A stretch of DNA of 64,000 nucleotides, from contig CM049313.1 of assembly GCA_026874595.1 (NCBI GenBank), positions 23,684,008 through 23,748,007 on the forward strand, read 5' to 3'. The number at the start of each line of letters is the position of its first letter. Positions within the stretch are counted from its first letter, which is position 1. Shown here one piece after another: positions 10,623 through 23,526 of this stretch. Source of the DNA: Sipunculus nudus (Eukaryota > Annelida > Sipuncula > Golfingiida > Sipunculidae). The position numbers were made by a program, and so were the translations under genes. The notes under the pieces were generated by a model. It was not told the DNA's origin. It saw only the letters and a program-made list of their open reading frames with translations, and did no database searches.

Positions 10623-11316
10623 CTTACTGTATCAGCACCTTTCTATTTCAGATGTATGAATGAGGTGGTCACTTGACACTCGGACCACACACCCATGTGC
10701 ATGTTGTGTGCATGAATATTGCTCATATGTTTTGTAACTTTGAAAAATAGTCTTGGCTGTGTCACTGTTAGTCAGCATATATACAGGGTTCCCACCTGGT
10801 AACACAATCATAATTTATTTTACATTAAAAATTTGGTACTTAAAGAAAGGGTTTTGGGGGGGGAATTTTCAAAAAGTCATAAAAATTATATGCAGGCTGT
10901 CTTAAATGTCTCTCATATCAGTTCTTTCCTTCTGTCTTATCTAAACACATTTTATCCAAAAAATTGTTTATATCCAAAACTGTAAACTGAGAACCGAAAA
11001 ATTTGATCATTTATCTAGTAAACGATGAAGAAATTTGAAAATTGATGTAAAAACTTTGTCTGATTCCAAGCAAATTTACAGAGGTAAGCTGTAATAAGTA
11101 ATACAGATCGAATTTACAAGTCCAGTTAGCAATAAATTTGTGTATACATTGATTGAAATTTAAATTGATGGAAAACATAACAGAAATGTTGCCAAGGTAC
11201 ATTTTTTATTAGCTTCAGTATTTGTGTCTTTCAACTGGTATTTAATAATGTTTGGTGTTTTGTAATCATGGTAAATCTTGCGAAGTTGTTTCTCCAGTGA
11301 AACAAAAAACCTTGTT

Positions 11317-11344
11317 CCCCCCCCCCCCCACACACACACACACA
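11317..11344 (+). repeat. Poly-C followed by (CA)n
   Basis: Second compound C-run plus CA repeat, in the same orientation as the one at 10584. Confidence 0.9.
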
Positions 11345-11513
11345 TCATCATTTTGGATAAATGATACTTAGTCTGCTTAAATGATTTAATAAATCAGTCA
11401 GTTTGCGGTGAATCTCTTTAAATAAACGAACACTGATATATGGGTATGTGCAAATCTATATACATGTATATGTGTGAACATTGTTACACTTACACGACTG
11501 GTTTTCAAGCATA

Positions 11514-13426
11514 CCGTATTTATGCGTGTATAAGACCACTCCGTGTATAAGACGACCCCCTAATGTTGAGCCTCAAACTTTGGTTCAAATTATTTTTCGG
11601 CATCTTAATTTGGAGCTGCAAGCTACTGAGTATAACTTTGTTAGCATAATGATCACTTTAAAAATGATGATTGAAATGGGATTTTATAATTTTTTATTCT
11701 TAAAATGGTCAGTGGTATATATTTTTTTATGATGCTACAAGTAAGAACAGGAAAGTTATATAGAAAGGTACGGAGCAGACCAAAACGGAATTAATTAAAC
11801 ATATCAAAGAATGAGCATTATGCAACAATTCAAATTAATATCATAAGAGACATCAAAGGGTCAATTTTAGGGCCCAAATTTGGGTAATAAATTATTATCC
11901 AGGAGATGGCACCAACTAAGAATTAACGTCAAGAGAATGTGCATTACAGGGCATTGACACCTCACTCTTTGAAAAAGATAATTTTATTTCAAAGAAATGT
12001 CAGTCTTCTGCATAATTTGAGGGAGATCACCCCAAACACCCACTGCATATCCGCGTCCACATCCACAAGTGGCTAAAGTTAGACAAGTGACAGCGCACGA
12101 AACCAAGGCTTCCATGATGCTCTACTTAACTAAGATTCCTCGTTTATTATTCCGTGTTAATCGTAAACTATCGAAAATTACATTTTCCTGGCCTGTCCAA
12201 AACCATGTCACAGTCATCATAATTTCCCACAAAATATATCACGTTTGCGTAAACGACGTCGGTCAGGTTTGAATTTATTCCGTTGTACCAGTGAGGAAGG
12301 AAAAACGTAATTAGGTAATGACCCAGTAGGACTTTCGTGAACTTCGTTATTTTACGACATTTAACTGTGTGCAAGTTCAATGCTACCTTGTAGAAACCAG
12401 GGTTTCCATTCGGTTACTATTTAATAGATCATTTTCCAAGTGGATATACGCACCAAATCCGGGGTTTCATTATAAAATGGTGAGGAAATTCGTCATTTTT
12501 ATATCCCGCGGAAACTCGGTCCCTTTCTCTAACTTTGTTGACCCCTTATAATACTTGGCGTAGTCCAATAACACAAGCTTGACAAACATTGAATTTCGCG
12601 TCACCTGAGGAAAGGGTGCTTCATATTTATAATTATAATGCGCTGCTGGTTGTCTTGTAATCGAAGTGCCATGTGCGAGCCTCCGTGTATGTCAGTGTGC
12701 AAGCCTGCTGACAGCGTCCGCATTCACTGGACTCGTGAACATTTTTCGCGGTAAATACGGCACCATATGAAAAAATCATCCTTGTATTAATATGCATATT
12801 ACATGCTATTGGACGGCATTAGCAAGTTCCCAGCATCCCTTGCGCGAGCGCTGTACTCTCGGATCTTGAGTACATGGGTAAGCCCCACAGGCTGATTGCG
12901 GCATCGACAGTTATATCACTGCGTACCTGTTTAAAGTGAACTGCCGAGATATTTTTGGCAAAATATACTTTAAAACTTATATATTTTCAGGATTGGGAAT
13001 CCGTTCCGGTCTGTCAGTTCCGCAATTCCGTCCGCGATCGTGGGAAGTCACTGGCTCTGCTGTCAGAAGGGCTCTCATATATTGATTCCTTTAAAATTCC
13101 TGTGTCAATGTGGCAAGGGCAAACCTTTTCTTATCAATTATTAAAGTTTTAACTATGTGCGCATGTAAATCTGATGTATAAACGATAAATATAAACGAAA
13201 ACAAAACACTGTAATGTTCTTTATTGAGTGTACATTACCACCATATGGACATGATCACCGATAATCACGCCGTCCAGTTCGACCGACGCAATAATGCTGA
13301 TTGCCGTAAATTATCCTGGGCGGCCCTGAGGACGCTGAAAAACTTGTGCCCTTGTATAAGACAGCCCCCTTCTTTGCCAAATATTTTTAGGGTAAAATTT
13401 GTCGTCCTGTACACGAATAAATACGG
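11514..13426 (+). mobile_element. DNA transposon with TA target duplication, non-autonomous (long copy)
   Basis: The ends are inverted: CCGTATTTATGCGTGTATAA on the left, and the complement of the right end reads CCGTATTTATTCGTGTACAG. TA dinucleotides flank both ends (11512-11513, 13427-13428). A second motif TGTATAAGACGACCCCC sits just inside the left end. An internally deleted, inverted relative lies at 41662-42318 and confirms the ends. TA duplications and the terminal inverted repeats suggest the Tc1/mariner/pogo group, but no transposase frame is recognisable in its 1.9 kb, so superfamily is inferred. Short open frames inside are not gene-like. Confidence 0.8.
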
Positions 13427-13635
13427 TATCTGCATGAAGTAGGAGATTCCTGGTAAATAAAATAAAGTCATTCCATGGAGTCCAGTGTAATTGTAAGGGG
13501 AAGGCCCACCAAGTCTTTGTGCTTGCAGTACCATTTATGAACACTTCTGCCTGTTCACACCACATTAGGGCTCCCACATTAATGGTATAAACTGCTTGCT
13601 TGGGGCATATGAAAGTTTCAGAAAATGGTGGTCGT

Positions 13636-13679
13636 CAGTGGCGTCAATTTTTCTTCAAGGGTGAGGGGGATGACTTTGT

Positions 13680-13738
<59 letters not shown>

Positions 13739-13772
13739 TACTTTTTCAGGGTCTCTGAGTGACATATTTAAC

Positions 13773-13809
<37 letters not shown>

Positions 13810-14103
13810 GATTATTATATATATTTATATATTTATACATATATATATACTTAATTATATTTCAAATAATTATAATATTATTATAAAAATAAGTTATTTT
13901 GTGAATTCTAAGCAAGGTTTAGATATAACATTTTTTAGAAAATGGATTCAAAGTTTTTAATTCTATTTATTAATATATTTCATTTGCAATATAATAATAT
14001 TATTCTCTGAAAAGTGGGGGGGATGATTACATTGGCCATCCCCCCCTTTGCAAAAAAGTGGGGGGTATATATACCCCCATCCCCCCCTATATTGACGCCC
14101 CTG
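13636..14103 (+). mobile_element. hAT-like MITE
   Basis: Termini are CAGTGGCGTCAAT on the left and, on the complement of the right end, CAGGGGCGTCAAT, differing at one of 13 positions. Flanking 8-mers GTGGTCGT (13628-13635) and GTGGTAGT (14104-14111) match at 7 of 8 positions, fitting an 8-bp hAT target duplication. The interior is non-coding, with two (TA)n tracts and matched G-rich/C-rich subterminal stretches. Confidence 0.75.
13690..13810. repeat. (TA)n tracts inside the hAT-like MITE
   Basis: Two alternating TA runs (about 13690-13734 and 13776-13810) separated by about 40 bases. Confidence 0.9.
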
Positions 14104-15220
14104 GTGGTAGTGCAGTCAAAATTTGACTCGTACTTTCCCAACTGGGCTTTTACACAAAGGCCTTACCCTTAACTAATTTTGAGATACTTTTAGCCATCTG
14201 CAATGAAATCATATTGATAATACTTCTTTACCTTAAAACCAGCTTTTACTCAATTTTTCTGTTGACTATATGTGCCTACTCTGCCTACATTCCTGTTGAG
14301 TAATTTAATGCCTTTATGACAGATATATGAGCTTTTATATCTGCAAGCTGTAAAAAAATGTTAGTACATGCACCAGTGTTGACAAACATAAAAACCATGT
14401 ACTTAACCTAGGATGGTTGAATGTATATATGCATGTGTATACAGTACACTCCAGGTGTGTTCAGGTATCTGATGTTACAATCCAAAATATAATGTCTTAA
14501 GATTCTGTTTGCAATAGTATGTGAAATCATATGTGACTAGTTTAATTTAAATAAATAAAATATCCTTCAAAACAGACACATGGAGAATCAGTTGCAAATA
14601 ATATCCCTCATTCCTTTTGGTCATGTATATAGAAATAGTTTTGCTACAGGCTATTAATTTTTTTGCATAAATTGTGCTAGCCATGACAACATGACACTCA
14701 GGCCTTTGGAAATAAACTGATTGGGCCTCTTCAGTTCATCTAAAATCCACGTTTGGGGTGACAGGCTAAAATTGTGCCTGCTACAAGTGATGTAGGAGTC
14801 CAGTCCAGACTTGGGTCAAGTACAGTCTGTACTTAAGCTTTTGACAAGTACAAGTACAGAAATTTATAGGTGTAGTTGAGTACAAGTACATGAGTCTTTA
14901 CTTGTACAAGTACTTTATCATTTAATTCATTCTGATAAAGGAAATCCCAGAAAAATGTTCTGAATGTTCTTTAAAATGTATAATAAACATTGTATATAAA
15001 TGGATTATACACTGGGAATGAAACAGGTAGCAGAATTTGGATTCTGTGGGAACATTCTGAAGTTTTAAACTTTTACATTACAATGTAGTACAAGCACAGA
15101 CAGTGACAGACTTGACTGAGCACTCTAACTAATGGTTGCACACAATATAAATAAACTGTGTAGCAAACCCAGATCAAACTGATCAAAACAAACATCAGTA
15201 CACAAAATATGCATGTCTAA

Positions 15221-16390
15221 CTAGAATACTGGTAGTCGACAAGCAACTATGTGTATTCGCCTAAATCAGAGGGGAAAGGGTAAAGTTAAGCATGGATTGA
15301 GTGGCAAAGGGAAATAGAGTGAGGTGTGTTGCATATTAGCATGGATGTCTGCAGCTGAAATGTGTATGTAGGTTGTGCCACCTACAACAAATCCAGAAAG
15401 CTGTCAAAGTTTTATACATATGCAAAATTTTAGGCAAAAGTCAAACCACTACATGTATATGAGTGATTTTATCCCACAGCAGACAAACAGAAGGACTTGT
15501 GCAAAAATGGTGGCAGGTGGCGCCACCAATTTTGTGTATGATTACGAGCTATGTGAGATCTATACACATGCAAAATATCAGGGGGATATGTCCAACCAGT
15601 CCTGAGATATAAGCCTGAATGTCTGCAGCATTAACATAAATGTAGGTGGCGCCACCTGCCAAAAAAAATCAAGAAAGCTATCCAAGATGTATAAACACGC
15701 AACATTTTTTTAGGCAGATAAGTCAAACCACTACAGAGATATGAGTGATTTTAGCGAACGGCAGACAGACAGTAGCTGTACAAAAATGGTTGCAGGTGGC
15801 CCCTCCAGTTTTGTGTATGATAAAGAGCTATGTGAGATCTATAAACATGCAAAATTTTGGTCCAATCAGTAAAACAGTTTTTGAGATATGAGCTTATATG
15901 TCTGCAGCATAAACTAGAATGTAGGTGGTGCCACCTGTCATAAAATCAAGAAAGCTATCCAGGATGTATACGCATGCCGAATTTCAGGTGAATTAGCCAA
16001 ACCACTGCAGAGATACGAGTGATTTTAACCCAAGGCAGATGAACAGATGTACACTGTGCAAACATGGTTGCAGGTGGCGCCACCATTTTTTGTGTATGTT
16101 ATAAAGCTGTCCAAGGGCTACATTTGTACAAAATTATTTTCCTGATCGGTCAAACTGTTCCCGAGATATGTGGGTTTATGTATGGAAACAGACGCACAAA
16201 TGGACGCTGGGCAGAGAGGAAAGGTCAGAGGTCAAAACAAAATTGGGGTGAGCAGTTCACATGTAGACCAAACATAATCCCTGATTTTGTAAAATTCCGC
16301 CCAGCAGTTAGGGAGGAATTCTCTGGATACCTACGCGGCGGTGGTGGTCTGCTGAAAACATAGTATCTGCAAAATTCTGTCCAGTCTGGA
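15221..16390 (-). mobile_element. Helitron-like non-autonomous element, 279-bp tandem core (copy 1)
   Basis: Read on the - strand this element starts with TC (16390-16389) after an A and ends with CTAG (15224-15221) before a T, the classic Helitron terminus and A|T target pattern. It aligns along its whole length with 51478-52645, whose ends are at the same places. The core is a tandem array of about 279-bp units, each with two palindromic boxes GGTGGCGCCACC; box starts at 15516, 15645, 15795, 15924 and 16073 alternate 129 and about 149 apart. It is more diverged from palindromic perfection than copy 2. No Rep/helicase coding. The 3' hairpin expected of Helitrons is weak, so Helitron assignment is provisional although the element itself is certain. 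Confidence 0.7.
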
Positions 16391-16553
16391 TTTGAGTCCA
16401 CCTTCGCAGGGACTTACTCGTGGGTTCTGGACTCAGGCTCAGAAGTCAGGACTAGAGATATTAGGCCAAGTACATCTTGCGTCCAGGAGAAAAAGACTAT
16501 CAACTGGCAGAAGTATTTAGTGGTACATGCTGAATCAAGCAGGTCTAAACCCT

Positions 16554-16575
16554 CCCCCCCCCCCCCCCCCCCCCC
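16554..16575 (+). repeat. Poly-C tract
   Basis: A run of about 22 C residues, followed by CA-rich sequence. Confidence 0.95.
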
Positions 16576-18223
16576 ACCCACCACCACAAAAAATGCTGGA
16601 GTAGTGTCGTTTTACCGGAATCACAATGTATATATGCACTTATACATACATGTATGCTGACAGACACATTTAATCACCACAGTTAAATAATCATATGGAC
16701 AGTTTTATAAGCTTACAGTATATATGCACACAGAATAACAGAAATAATAGTTGATTTGTCACAGCCCTAGAAATCATCAGAAACACTTGTTTAAAATGGA
16801 GCCATAAAATCATGTGGCTCGGACCATGCAGGCCAAACTGTCTGGCAAGACCTGGAGCCATGCTTAACAGTGCTGTTATACTAAGGCTGGTATTATACAA
16901 TGTTGGTTGTAAATTAATTTTAGTATTTGGAGCCCTTATTCCCTTATCATAGAACATGACATTAAACAGTGATTTATATCACTTGAGTGTGAATGATATC
17001 TCATTTCCTTCCTTATCAGGTATATACATATATATATAATAACATGACCAGTGTGGAACATACAGTGCTCTCACGTTTTAAGGGACCTATTCACACACAA
17101 AGCTTGTTAAATGTTCCTTAAGTACTATAGTAATTTCTCCTTAAAAAGTTGTGACACCTGCCAATATTTTGTCCTAATACTACATGCTTACCTCTGTACA
17201 CAAAAAGAAATATACTTGCTCCTGGTAGGATTAGTGGCACAAAACATACACATAACACACACACTACCTAATGCTGTGCTGCAAAGCTTCATAGAATCAA
17301 CATTTATTCCAGCTTCCAGCTCTGATAGAAACAAACTTCTTTCAAGTTTTTCTTCTTGTCTTGGGGATGCTGCTTATGCACTTCTAGTAAGGCAGTCTTG
17401 TCATGGTAAACAGACACATGTGGACTGTGTTTATTTACTCACATACAAAAACATAGCAGAGTGATAATACAGATGAATTTAAGATTTAAGCTTTAATGTT
17501 AAGGGACCTAGTAGTTATGTACAAACAATATTCTCTTTAACTCTCAGTTTCTGACTCACTTTATGTGATGGTATGTATGGGTACTGTATTACTCTTGGTG
17601 ATTAAGACAAGACATTTACCATTTTATACACACCACGAGTGCTTGTAATATTGCATGCTGTTAGATCATTTTACTCCATGATGTGATTTGTAGTATTTAC
17701 AATGTGTGTTATTAGTACAGCCAGAGTACCAATACTTTTCAACAAAACCCACCGACTTCCTGGTTAACCTGGGCATAACATCGTACATAACACCATGTGT
17801 AAACAGAACAATGACTCATTGCTGAAATGTGCTGTTGCCATGATGTAACATCATACAGTATATATATACAGGTGTATTTGATGACCATGAATATAAGCAG
17901 GGCTCCTTATCAAGCTGTTAACTTGCAACATGTAAACATGTAAGGTTTGGGTCATTGACTGCCAAATACAGAAAGCAAATACCAATATATATATTCCTCT
18001 TTATTTTTGTATAAATCCTACTATCGTTTTAGTACTTGGGAGTGGTAAAAAAAGTGTCATCCTGCTCTTTTGCAGATACAATACATGTCCCTTTGCCACC
18101 TTACTCACCGCAGATAGAATCTTTCCTGGACACTGTCCTCAGTGTACATGCATGCAGCATCTGTAGATCACATACTCAATATAAATACCATTTCATTTAA
18201 TTTAAATCACAAAGACTTCAGTG

Positions 18224-18274
18224 CTGCAATACTGGTGTGGTTTGGCATGGTTTTAGACCACACCAGTATTGCAG
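18224..18274. repeat. 18-bp perfect stem, 15-nt loop hairpin
   Basis: The arm CTGCAATACTGGTGTGGT (18224-18241) is exactly complementary to 18257-18274. It is shorter than a typical animal pre-miRNA stem. Confidence 0.9.
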
Positions 18275-18513
18275 GATGAGTTAATGTAATACTGATTGAT
18301 AATACAGTAGTACCTGTTGTGAGGGGACACCTGTGGGATATAGCCAAAGTGTCTCTATGTTGCAGGTGCCCCTTCATGAGAGGTAAGGAGTCTAGGGACA
18401 CATGTGGGTGGGAAAAATGATAACTGATTACTGATTCACATACCTGTAATTATATAAATGTTTTTATCTCAATAAAATGTTTTAAGAAATTTGTATGGTG
18501 TTAAAGGTGTCTC

Positions 18514-19740
18514 TTTTATTAGCTCAGCTGACTATAAGTCATCTGAGCTATAGTCCTGGTCCATTGTCCGTCGTCCATCCGTCTGTCTGTCCGTCCGTCC
18601 GTCCGTCTGAATGTCCGTCCCTAAGACTGGCACGTTTCGACACTGTTGGACCTACGAATCTGAAATTCAGCATACAGTTAGATGTCCCCAAAATCTCCTA
18701 CCATGCCAACAATGGGGTCAATAGGACTTCGTTCCTTTGATATATTAAGGAAAAACCTCTTTTTTTTATTAGAAATCTATTTTCACACTTCAGGACTGCC
18801 TAATATCAAAACCACTCATCTGGTTTTCTTCATATTTACAATAAATATTCATCCATATAGTTTCTATGTACATGCCAGATATTAAGTCAGTATTATATAA
18901 TTTAAAAAAAGTTTTGAGCCCAAACATAATGGACTTTTTAAAAAAATCAGGAAGATATTTGGTCACTTAAGACCAAAAGTGTTAAAGGTAGGGACTTTTT
19001 TCCAGTAATACAACTTTAATTATTCAAAATTTATTTGTATACCAAAAATTAGATCAAAATCTGTTAAATCTGTTAAATATTGGCAAAAATATAAAATTGG
19101 TACCTTAAATTTTGCCCAACTTTGGCCATGGCACGTTTTTTTCCTGTAAGTACTGTGGATTTAATTTTCACAGCATGTATACATAAGGATTTAATCTGTT
19201 AAAATCTGAAATTTGAAAATAAAAGATGCAAAATTAGGCTAGTTATTGAATTTTTTTTTGGAGGCTCTTGTTGTATTCCCTTACATTGTCAAGCAGTCCA
19301 CTTTGATGACTGTAGGTCATTCAGTGCACATCTCTATGCTCCCCAGGCTGTTGGCATAATTTTAGATGTCCCCAAAATCTCCTACCATACCAAAAATTGG
19401 GTCATTAGGACTTCGTTCCTTCAAGAGATTAAGGAAAAAAAACTCTAAAAAAAAGCCATTGTTACACTTCAAGGCTGCCTAATATCAAAACCACTGATCT
19501 GTTTTTGATTGTATTTAGTATTCACATTCTTTCATACAAGAAATTGATTGGAAAGAATAGCTTTTATTCATGTTTTCATACACCATGTCAAGTGTTGTTT
19601 ACATCTAGCCCACCAAGTAGTACAGCCTTCACTTGCATTATGTAACCCATCCCAGGCAGCTTGCCTTGACTCAGCTTGGCCACTACCAGCAGGCTTCCCC
19701 TCTGCCCTGCACTCCCCCCCCCCAGATGGTGCATAAACTA
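18514..19740 (+). mobile_element. Pearl/Helentron-like element, family A, 5' portion
   Basis: It begins with a variant head TTTTATTAGCTCAGCTGAC, then GTCATCTGAGCTATAG and a (GTCY)n tract (about 18566-18620). The family-A body follows (GGCACGTTT, TTAGATGTCCCCAAAATCTC, then GGAGGCTCTTGTTGT at about 19260). After that the body restarts (TTAGATGTCCCC again at 19363), so the core is partly tandem. The C-rich segment near 19715 matches a C-rich segment late in the copies at 55.8 and 61.5 kb. No family-A 3' end occurs until 21377, so the element is either truncated here or interrupted. Confidence 0.75.
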
Positions 19741-20242
19741 GATGAATGTTATTATTTTCTGTATTTGATTCACTCTTATTCTAGGCTGTGCTACATTTAA
19801 GATTTTGTATTGTATTGTGTCCACAAAGTGGTGTATTGCTATGAAAGTGTGGATGTTCATGAGATAAGTAATTCCTTACTTCAGAGGAGTAAAAACTTCA
19901 CCAGGTGTGAAATTGACTATTAATTCCAGTAATAAATTACAACTGGGATAGTAATTAGCAAAATGATATTGTTTGTCCCTCATTCAACCAACAGTGTGTA
20001 TACTTTATTTGAAAAGATGTTTTATTTTATCATATTTACTGAATCTTTTATTTTATTTTGGTGAATAAAATTAAGCATGTACTGAAAACTCCAATGTGCA
20101 AAACTTTTTAATAGTGATTCAAGGAATATTCTTGTAGATGCCATGTTGTGGCATTATTTTCTTTTAAATTCAGTTTAAACATTTATGATTTAAAAATAAT
20201 AAAATATATGTGTATGCATAATATGACCCAGTATGAGCTACA

Positions 20243-20374
20243 CTCTGGATATATGATGATTGCAACTTTTGCAACAATTATAATATTTTAACTTATAGTT
20301 TCAGTTTTTTACTCTGTATATATAATGATTGCAACTTTTGCAACAATTCTAATATTTTAACTTATATTTTCAGG
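20243..20374 (+). repeat. Two-copy 69-bp tandem repeat
   Basis: A unit containing TGATTGCAACTTTTGCAACA and TAATATTTTAACTTATA occurs twice, 69 bp apart, with few changes. Confidence 0.85.
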
Positions 20375-20749
20375 TTTTTTTTATTAAAAATTAAAAAAAC
20401 CTGTAAATAAAAAAATGATTCAGATAAAAACTTCTTAATGGAAAAAGTGGATATGCTTAAAAAAAATAGGATTATATATAAACTTAAATCCATTATTCCC
20501 TTGAAAGTGAAATAAAGTTATTAGTCCATTCTGTCAACTTGCCTGTCCATCTGTAAATTTTCATATGCATCACAGTATCTCAAAACTTTTACTGTTTTTC
20601 TTCATGACAGTCTTGTCAGAGTATTAGTTTGCAATCATATATTTAGAACTTTACTATAACCAAGTAGGAGGGCCCCTTTCCTCTTAACTTTTCAAATTCT
20701 TATATAAATGAAAAACATTACAATAGAATATTTCTACATCCACCTTCGT

Positions 20750-21377
20750 GCTGCCCTCACTTTTCCCTTATCCCAACCCCATCCCAAAGTCAGCCTCAGT
20801 AAGCAAGAACAAGATGAATCAGATATATTCATACTTTAATATTTTGTATAACTATTCGTCCATAGGTACCTATGTACATGCCAGAAATTATGTCAATATT
20901 GTGTAATATGTAGACATAGTGGGCATCACAATAATGTACCTTGTCAAGACTAAAGAGATATTGTGTCATACAATCACAAATTCATAAATCACTTCATCAG
21001 CATAGTTAATGATAACATCATATCTGTCAAATTGAAAGCTTGCAGACTACCATACACTTTAGATCCTTCAACAAATAGCCTTATCATCATTCTACTACTG
21101 CTTATTACTGCTGTCATTGCATTCATATTTGCTCAAATATATCACAATTTTCAACCCCTCCTTAATAAATAAAAAATAAACCACTATATTTGACTCTATT
21201 AATCCATCAGTCAGGTAATTTCATTTATCATTTACATATTACATTACATTCCTTTATAATAGCCCAACATGTCTATGATATTCATAAGCTATATCGACTC
21301 GATATAGTATCACAGTGGAGAAACATTTATAGTCCAATCATGATCAGCTGAGCGCCGTGACCCATGGGTCCCTTGTT
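20750..21377 (+). mobile_element. Pearl/Helentron-like element, family A, 3' portion
   Basis: It contains the family-A internal block TATGTACATGCCAGAAATTA (about 20874) and ends with CAGCTGAGCGCCGTGACCC, ATGGGTCCCTTGTT at 21377, the family-A 3' end. It may be the tail of the copy that starts at 18514. Confidence 0.65.
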
Positions 21378-22082
21378 GTGTAGAAGTCTTGCCTATGTCT
21401 GTGTAGCGCAAACAGTTCGTTGGTATGAGAGACGCGCCAGCCAGGCCGGCCTACGTGTGGGGTCTGATGTGTAGAAACACACACTCATACTAATCTGGAA
21501 CTTTCTGTGCTGGTCATGCTCTATGTGAGTGTGTCTTGCTTTGTTCTTTGGGCACGTGTGTATTATGTATTGTTGGGTTCTTTGGATAGTTCGTGAAATA
21601 AAAGTTTCTAGACTTTGGGGTAAGAAGCTATAAATTAGGGGCTGTGTTTAGAGCAGAGAGGGAGGAGAGAGAAATATTCCAGCGGACACGGAAGAGTGGG
21701 AGTCAGTTTTGGACCTATCTGATAATTGCAGTAGTGTCAGGGATTCATCTGGATTATACATTTTAAAGGACTTGTTGTCCCTGTGACAGTGGTGGTATCC
21801 AGGTACTGTACACTTTATTTATTATGCTGTGTAATTGTATTGATATACTGTTATACTATTGTTATACTGTGTAATTGTATTGATTTAGTGTATCATAATG
21901 TTAGGGTTGTTTTAAGAATAAATTATAATTATTTGTTAACAAAAAACCACTAACTTTTTTGTTCATTCCCCTAGACATTTCACGCTGCCTAGTGTTACAT
22001 AATCTGAATTTTTTTTTTGTCTCCATAACCAAATTTATGCTCATCACGACTTCGTGATCTGTTGTTGTTGGGTTCTGTAACA
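21377..22082 (+). mobile_element. Possible solo LTR
   Basis: This stretch abuts the pearl-like end and differs in composition. It runs from TGTGTAGAAG to TTCTGTAACA (TG...CA), has a TATA box (TATAAATT at 21629) with GC-richer downstream sequence, and an AATAAATT signal near 21918. No 4-6 bp target duplication or internal retrotransposon region was found, so this is a suggestion from layout only. Confidence 0.35.
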
Positions 22083-23171
22083 ATGGACATGCAGGTACTT
22101 ATGATAATTTTTTTTATTTGTGAAATTTGTATATCCTGGATTCTCCACAATGTTATTTGGCTGAAATTGAATAAATACTCCTGAGATAAAATTTACATGA
22201 TAGATCTGAAAAAAATTGATGTTTACTTGCAACATCAGGCCAAGTCAAAACTTGTGTGACAACAGCACTCCATTTGCATGACTTGTATCTATATTTGTGA
22301 GCAGTTTTTGGGGCTCATCTATACGACAATACAACATGCAAAGCGTATCTGGAACTGTATTTACATGGCGTATCGATAGGTATCGGTATATTGATACAGC
22401 CCTTATACCCATGACAAAGAGTGGCTGAATTTTAGCCTGCATGGAGTGAAATATGCAGTTATTAAAGTGGTGATAATTACCATATGAAGAAAGTGATCAC
22501 TGTCAATTTGTTCTCCATCCAAGTGTGGGTGATAGAGAACATCACAGTCATCAGCTGTAATTGCTTCACAAATTGGTAGCTGTTAATTTTAGCCCCAGGA
22601 TCCTGCTGCGGAGCTTTTACGGTGAACTGATGCCTGCTTCATCCTGGTTAATGTTTTGTCATCACAGTTGATTAGAAATTTTCTTCATTATTACAGACTG
22701 CCTGGACCTCCACTGCTCACAAAATAAAATATGTTTATCACAAACCCTTAAAATTAAATATTATAAATATTCTGAATACAATAATATTCATCTGTTTTAT
22801 AACTGACATTGGCACTGAATTTTTGCCATGCAACTCTTCTGTGAACAAACAACATAAATACCCAGTTTTTGTCTCTTTAAGAGTCAGAAACAGTTACAAG
22901 GGTGTATGGGAATTCACATTGTTTCGGAAAAATTTGTAAACGGACTGTTGTAGCACTATCAGTCAGAAACTACACTGTGTATTGTCCCATTGAAAACCTG
23001 TCCTGCACATACCTGGCCATAGTTGTGTAGACCTGTCTCAAAGAAAGAATTATGAAAATATGCAAATACTAATAAATACTATGTCTAATCACACAGGACA
23101 AATTTAATAATTTAATAAATTTAATTTTATAAATTTAAATCGGAGAATCTATTTTGAAAATTTATTTGCAG

Positions 23172-23328
23172 ATGGATCGAGGCTTGCATCAATGAACAGC
23201 TTCCTGCAACCACAGAGCTAGAAGAGGGGATCCGAAACGGAGTATACCTGGCCAAGTTAGGCCACTTCATAGACCCTCAGATAGTCCCTCTCAAGAAAAT
23301 CTACGACAAAGATCATTCCAGATACGAG
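23172..23328 (+). CDS. IQGAP: IQGAP-family scaffold protein, coding exon 3 (CH domain)
   Basis: Encodes residues about 49-101. Key blocks are VWIEACINEQLPATTELEEG and NGVYLAKLGHFIDPQIVPLK, then KIYDKDHSRYE. These correspond to the IQGAP calponin-homology core, in which vertebrate proteins carry RWMEACL, PTTELEEGLRNGVYLAKLG and LKKIYD. The domain binds F-actin. Acceptor is TTTATTTGCAG; donor is GTGAGA at 23329. The exon enters in phase 2 and leaves in phase 0. All CH-domain hydrophobic positions I can check are retained and there are no stops, so this looks like a functional gene. It lies 12.6 kb from exon 2, across a repeat-filled intron. Confidence 0.97.
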
Positions 23329-23354
23329 GTGAGACTTTTACACATATATTTACA

Positions 23355-23514
23355 CAGTGAAACCTTGTTGTGTCAAACTGGCATAAGTCTAATACCCCGC
23401 AGATATCGAAGGTACAGACTCATATTCCAGACAGCTCTGGTTATATATTTACCAAATAAAACCCACTTGTGTTGTTTCCTGGGGTCCCTTCAATTTCGAC
23501 ATGAGGTTTCACTG
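23355..23514 (+). mobile_element. Pogo-like MITE (candidate)
   Basis: Ends are CAGTGAAACCT on the left and the complement of AGGTTTCACTG on the right, followed by TA. The left flank is ACA rather than TA, so the left target site is mutated or the call is wrong. Confidence 0.45.
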
Positions 23515-23522
23515 TATGTAAA

Positions 23523-23526
<4 letters not shown>

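Larger units (their letters stand above)
10529..23171 (+). other. IQGAP intron 2
   Basis: A 12.6-kb intron bounded by GTAAGT at 10529 and TTTATTTGCAG ending at 23171. It is filled by mobile elements listed separately: TA-flanked transposon, hAT-like MITE, Helitron-like element, two pearl-like segments and a possible solo LTR. The gaps 14112-15220, 16576-18223 and 22083-23171 hold AT-rich DNA with no gene or repeat that I can name, apart from small simple repeats. Confidence 0.8.

Noticed and set aside
12069-12380. Frames of about 67-70 residues on both strands as transposase remnants
   Set aside because: No DDE or DNA-binding motif recognised; both strands open by chance inside a non-autonomous element.
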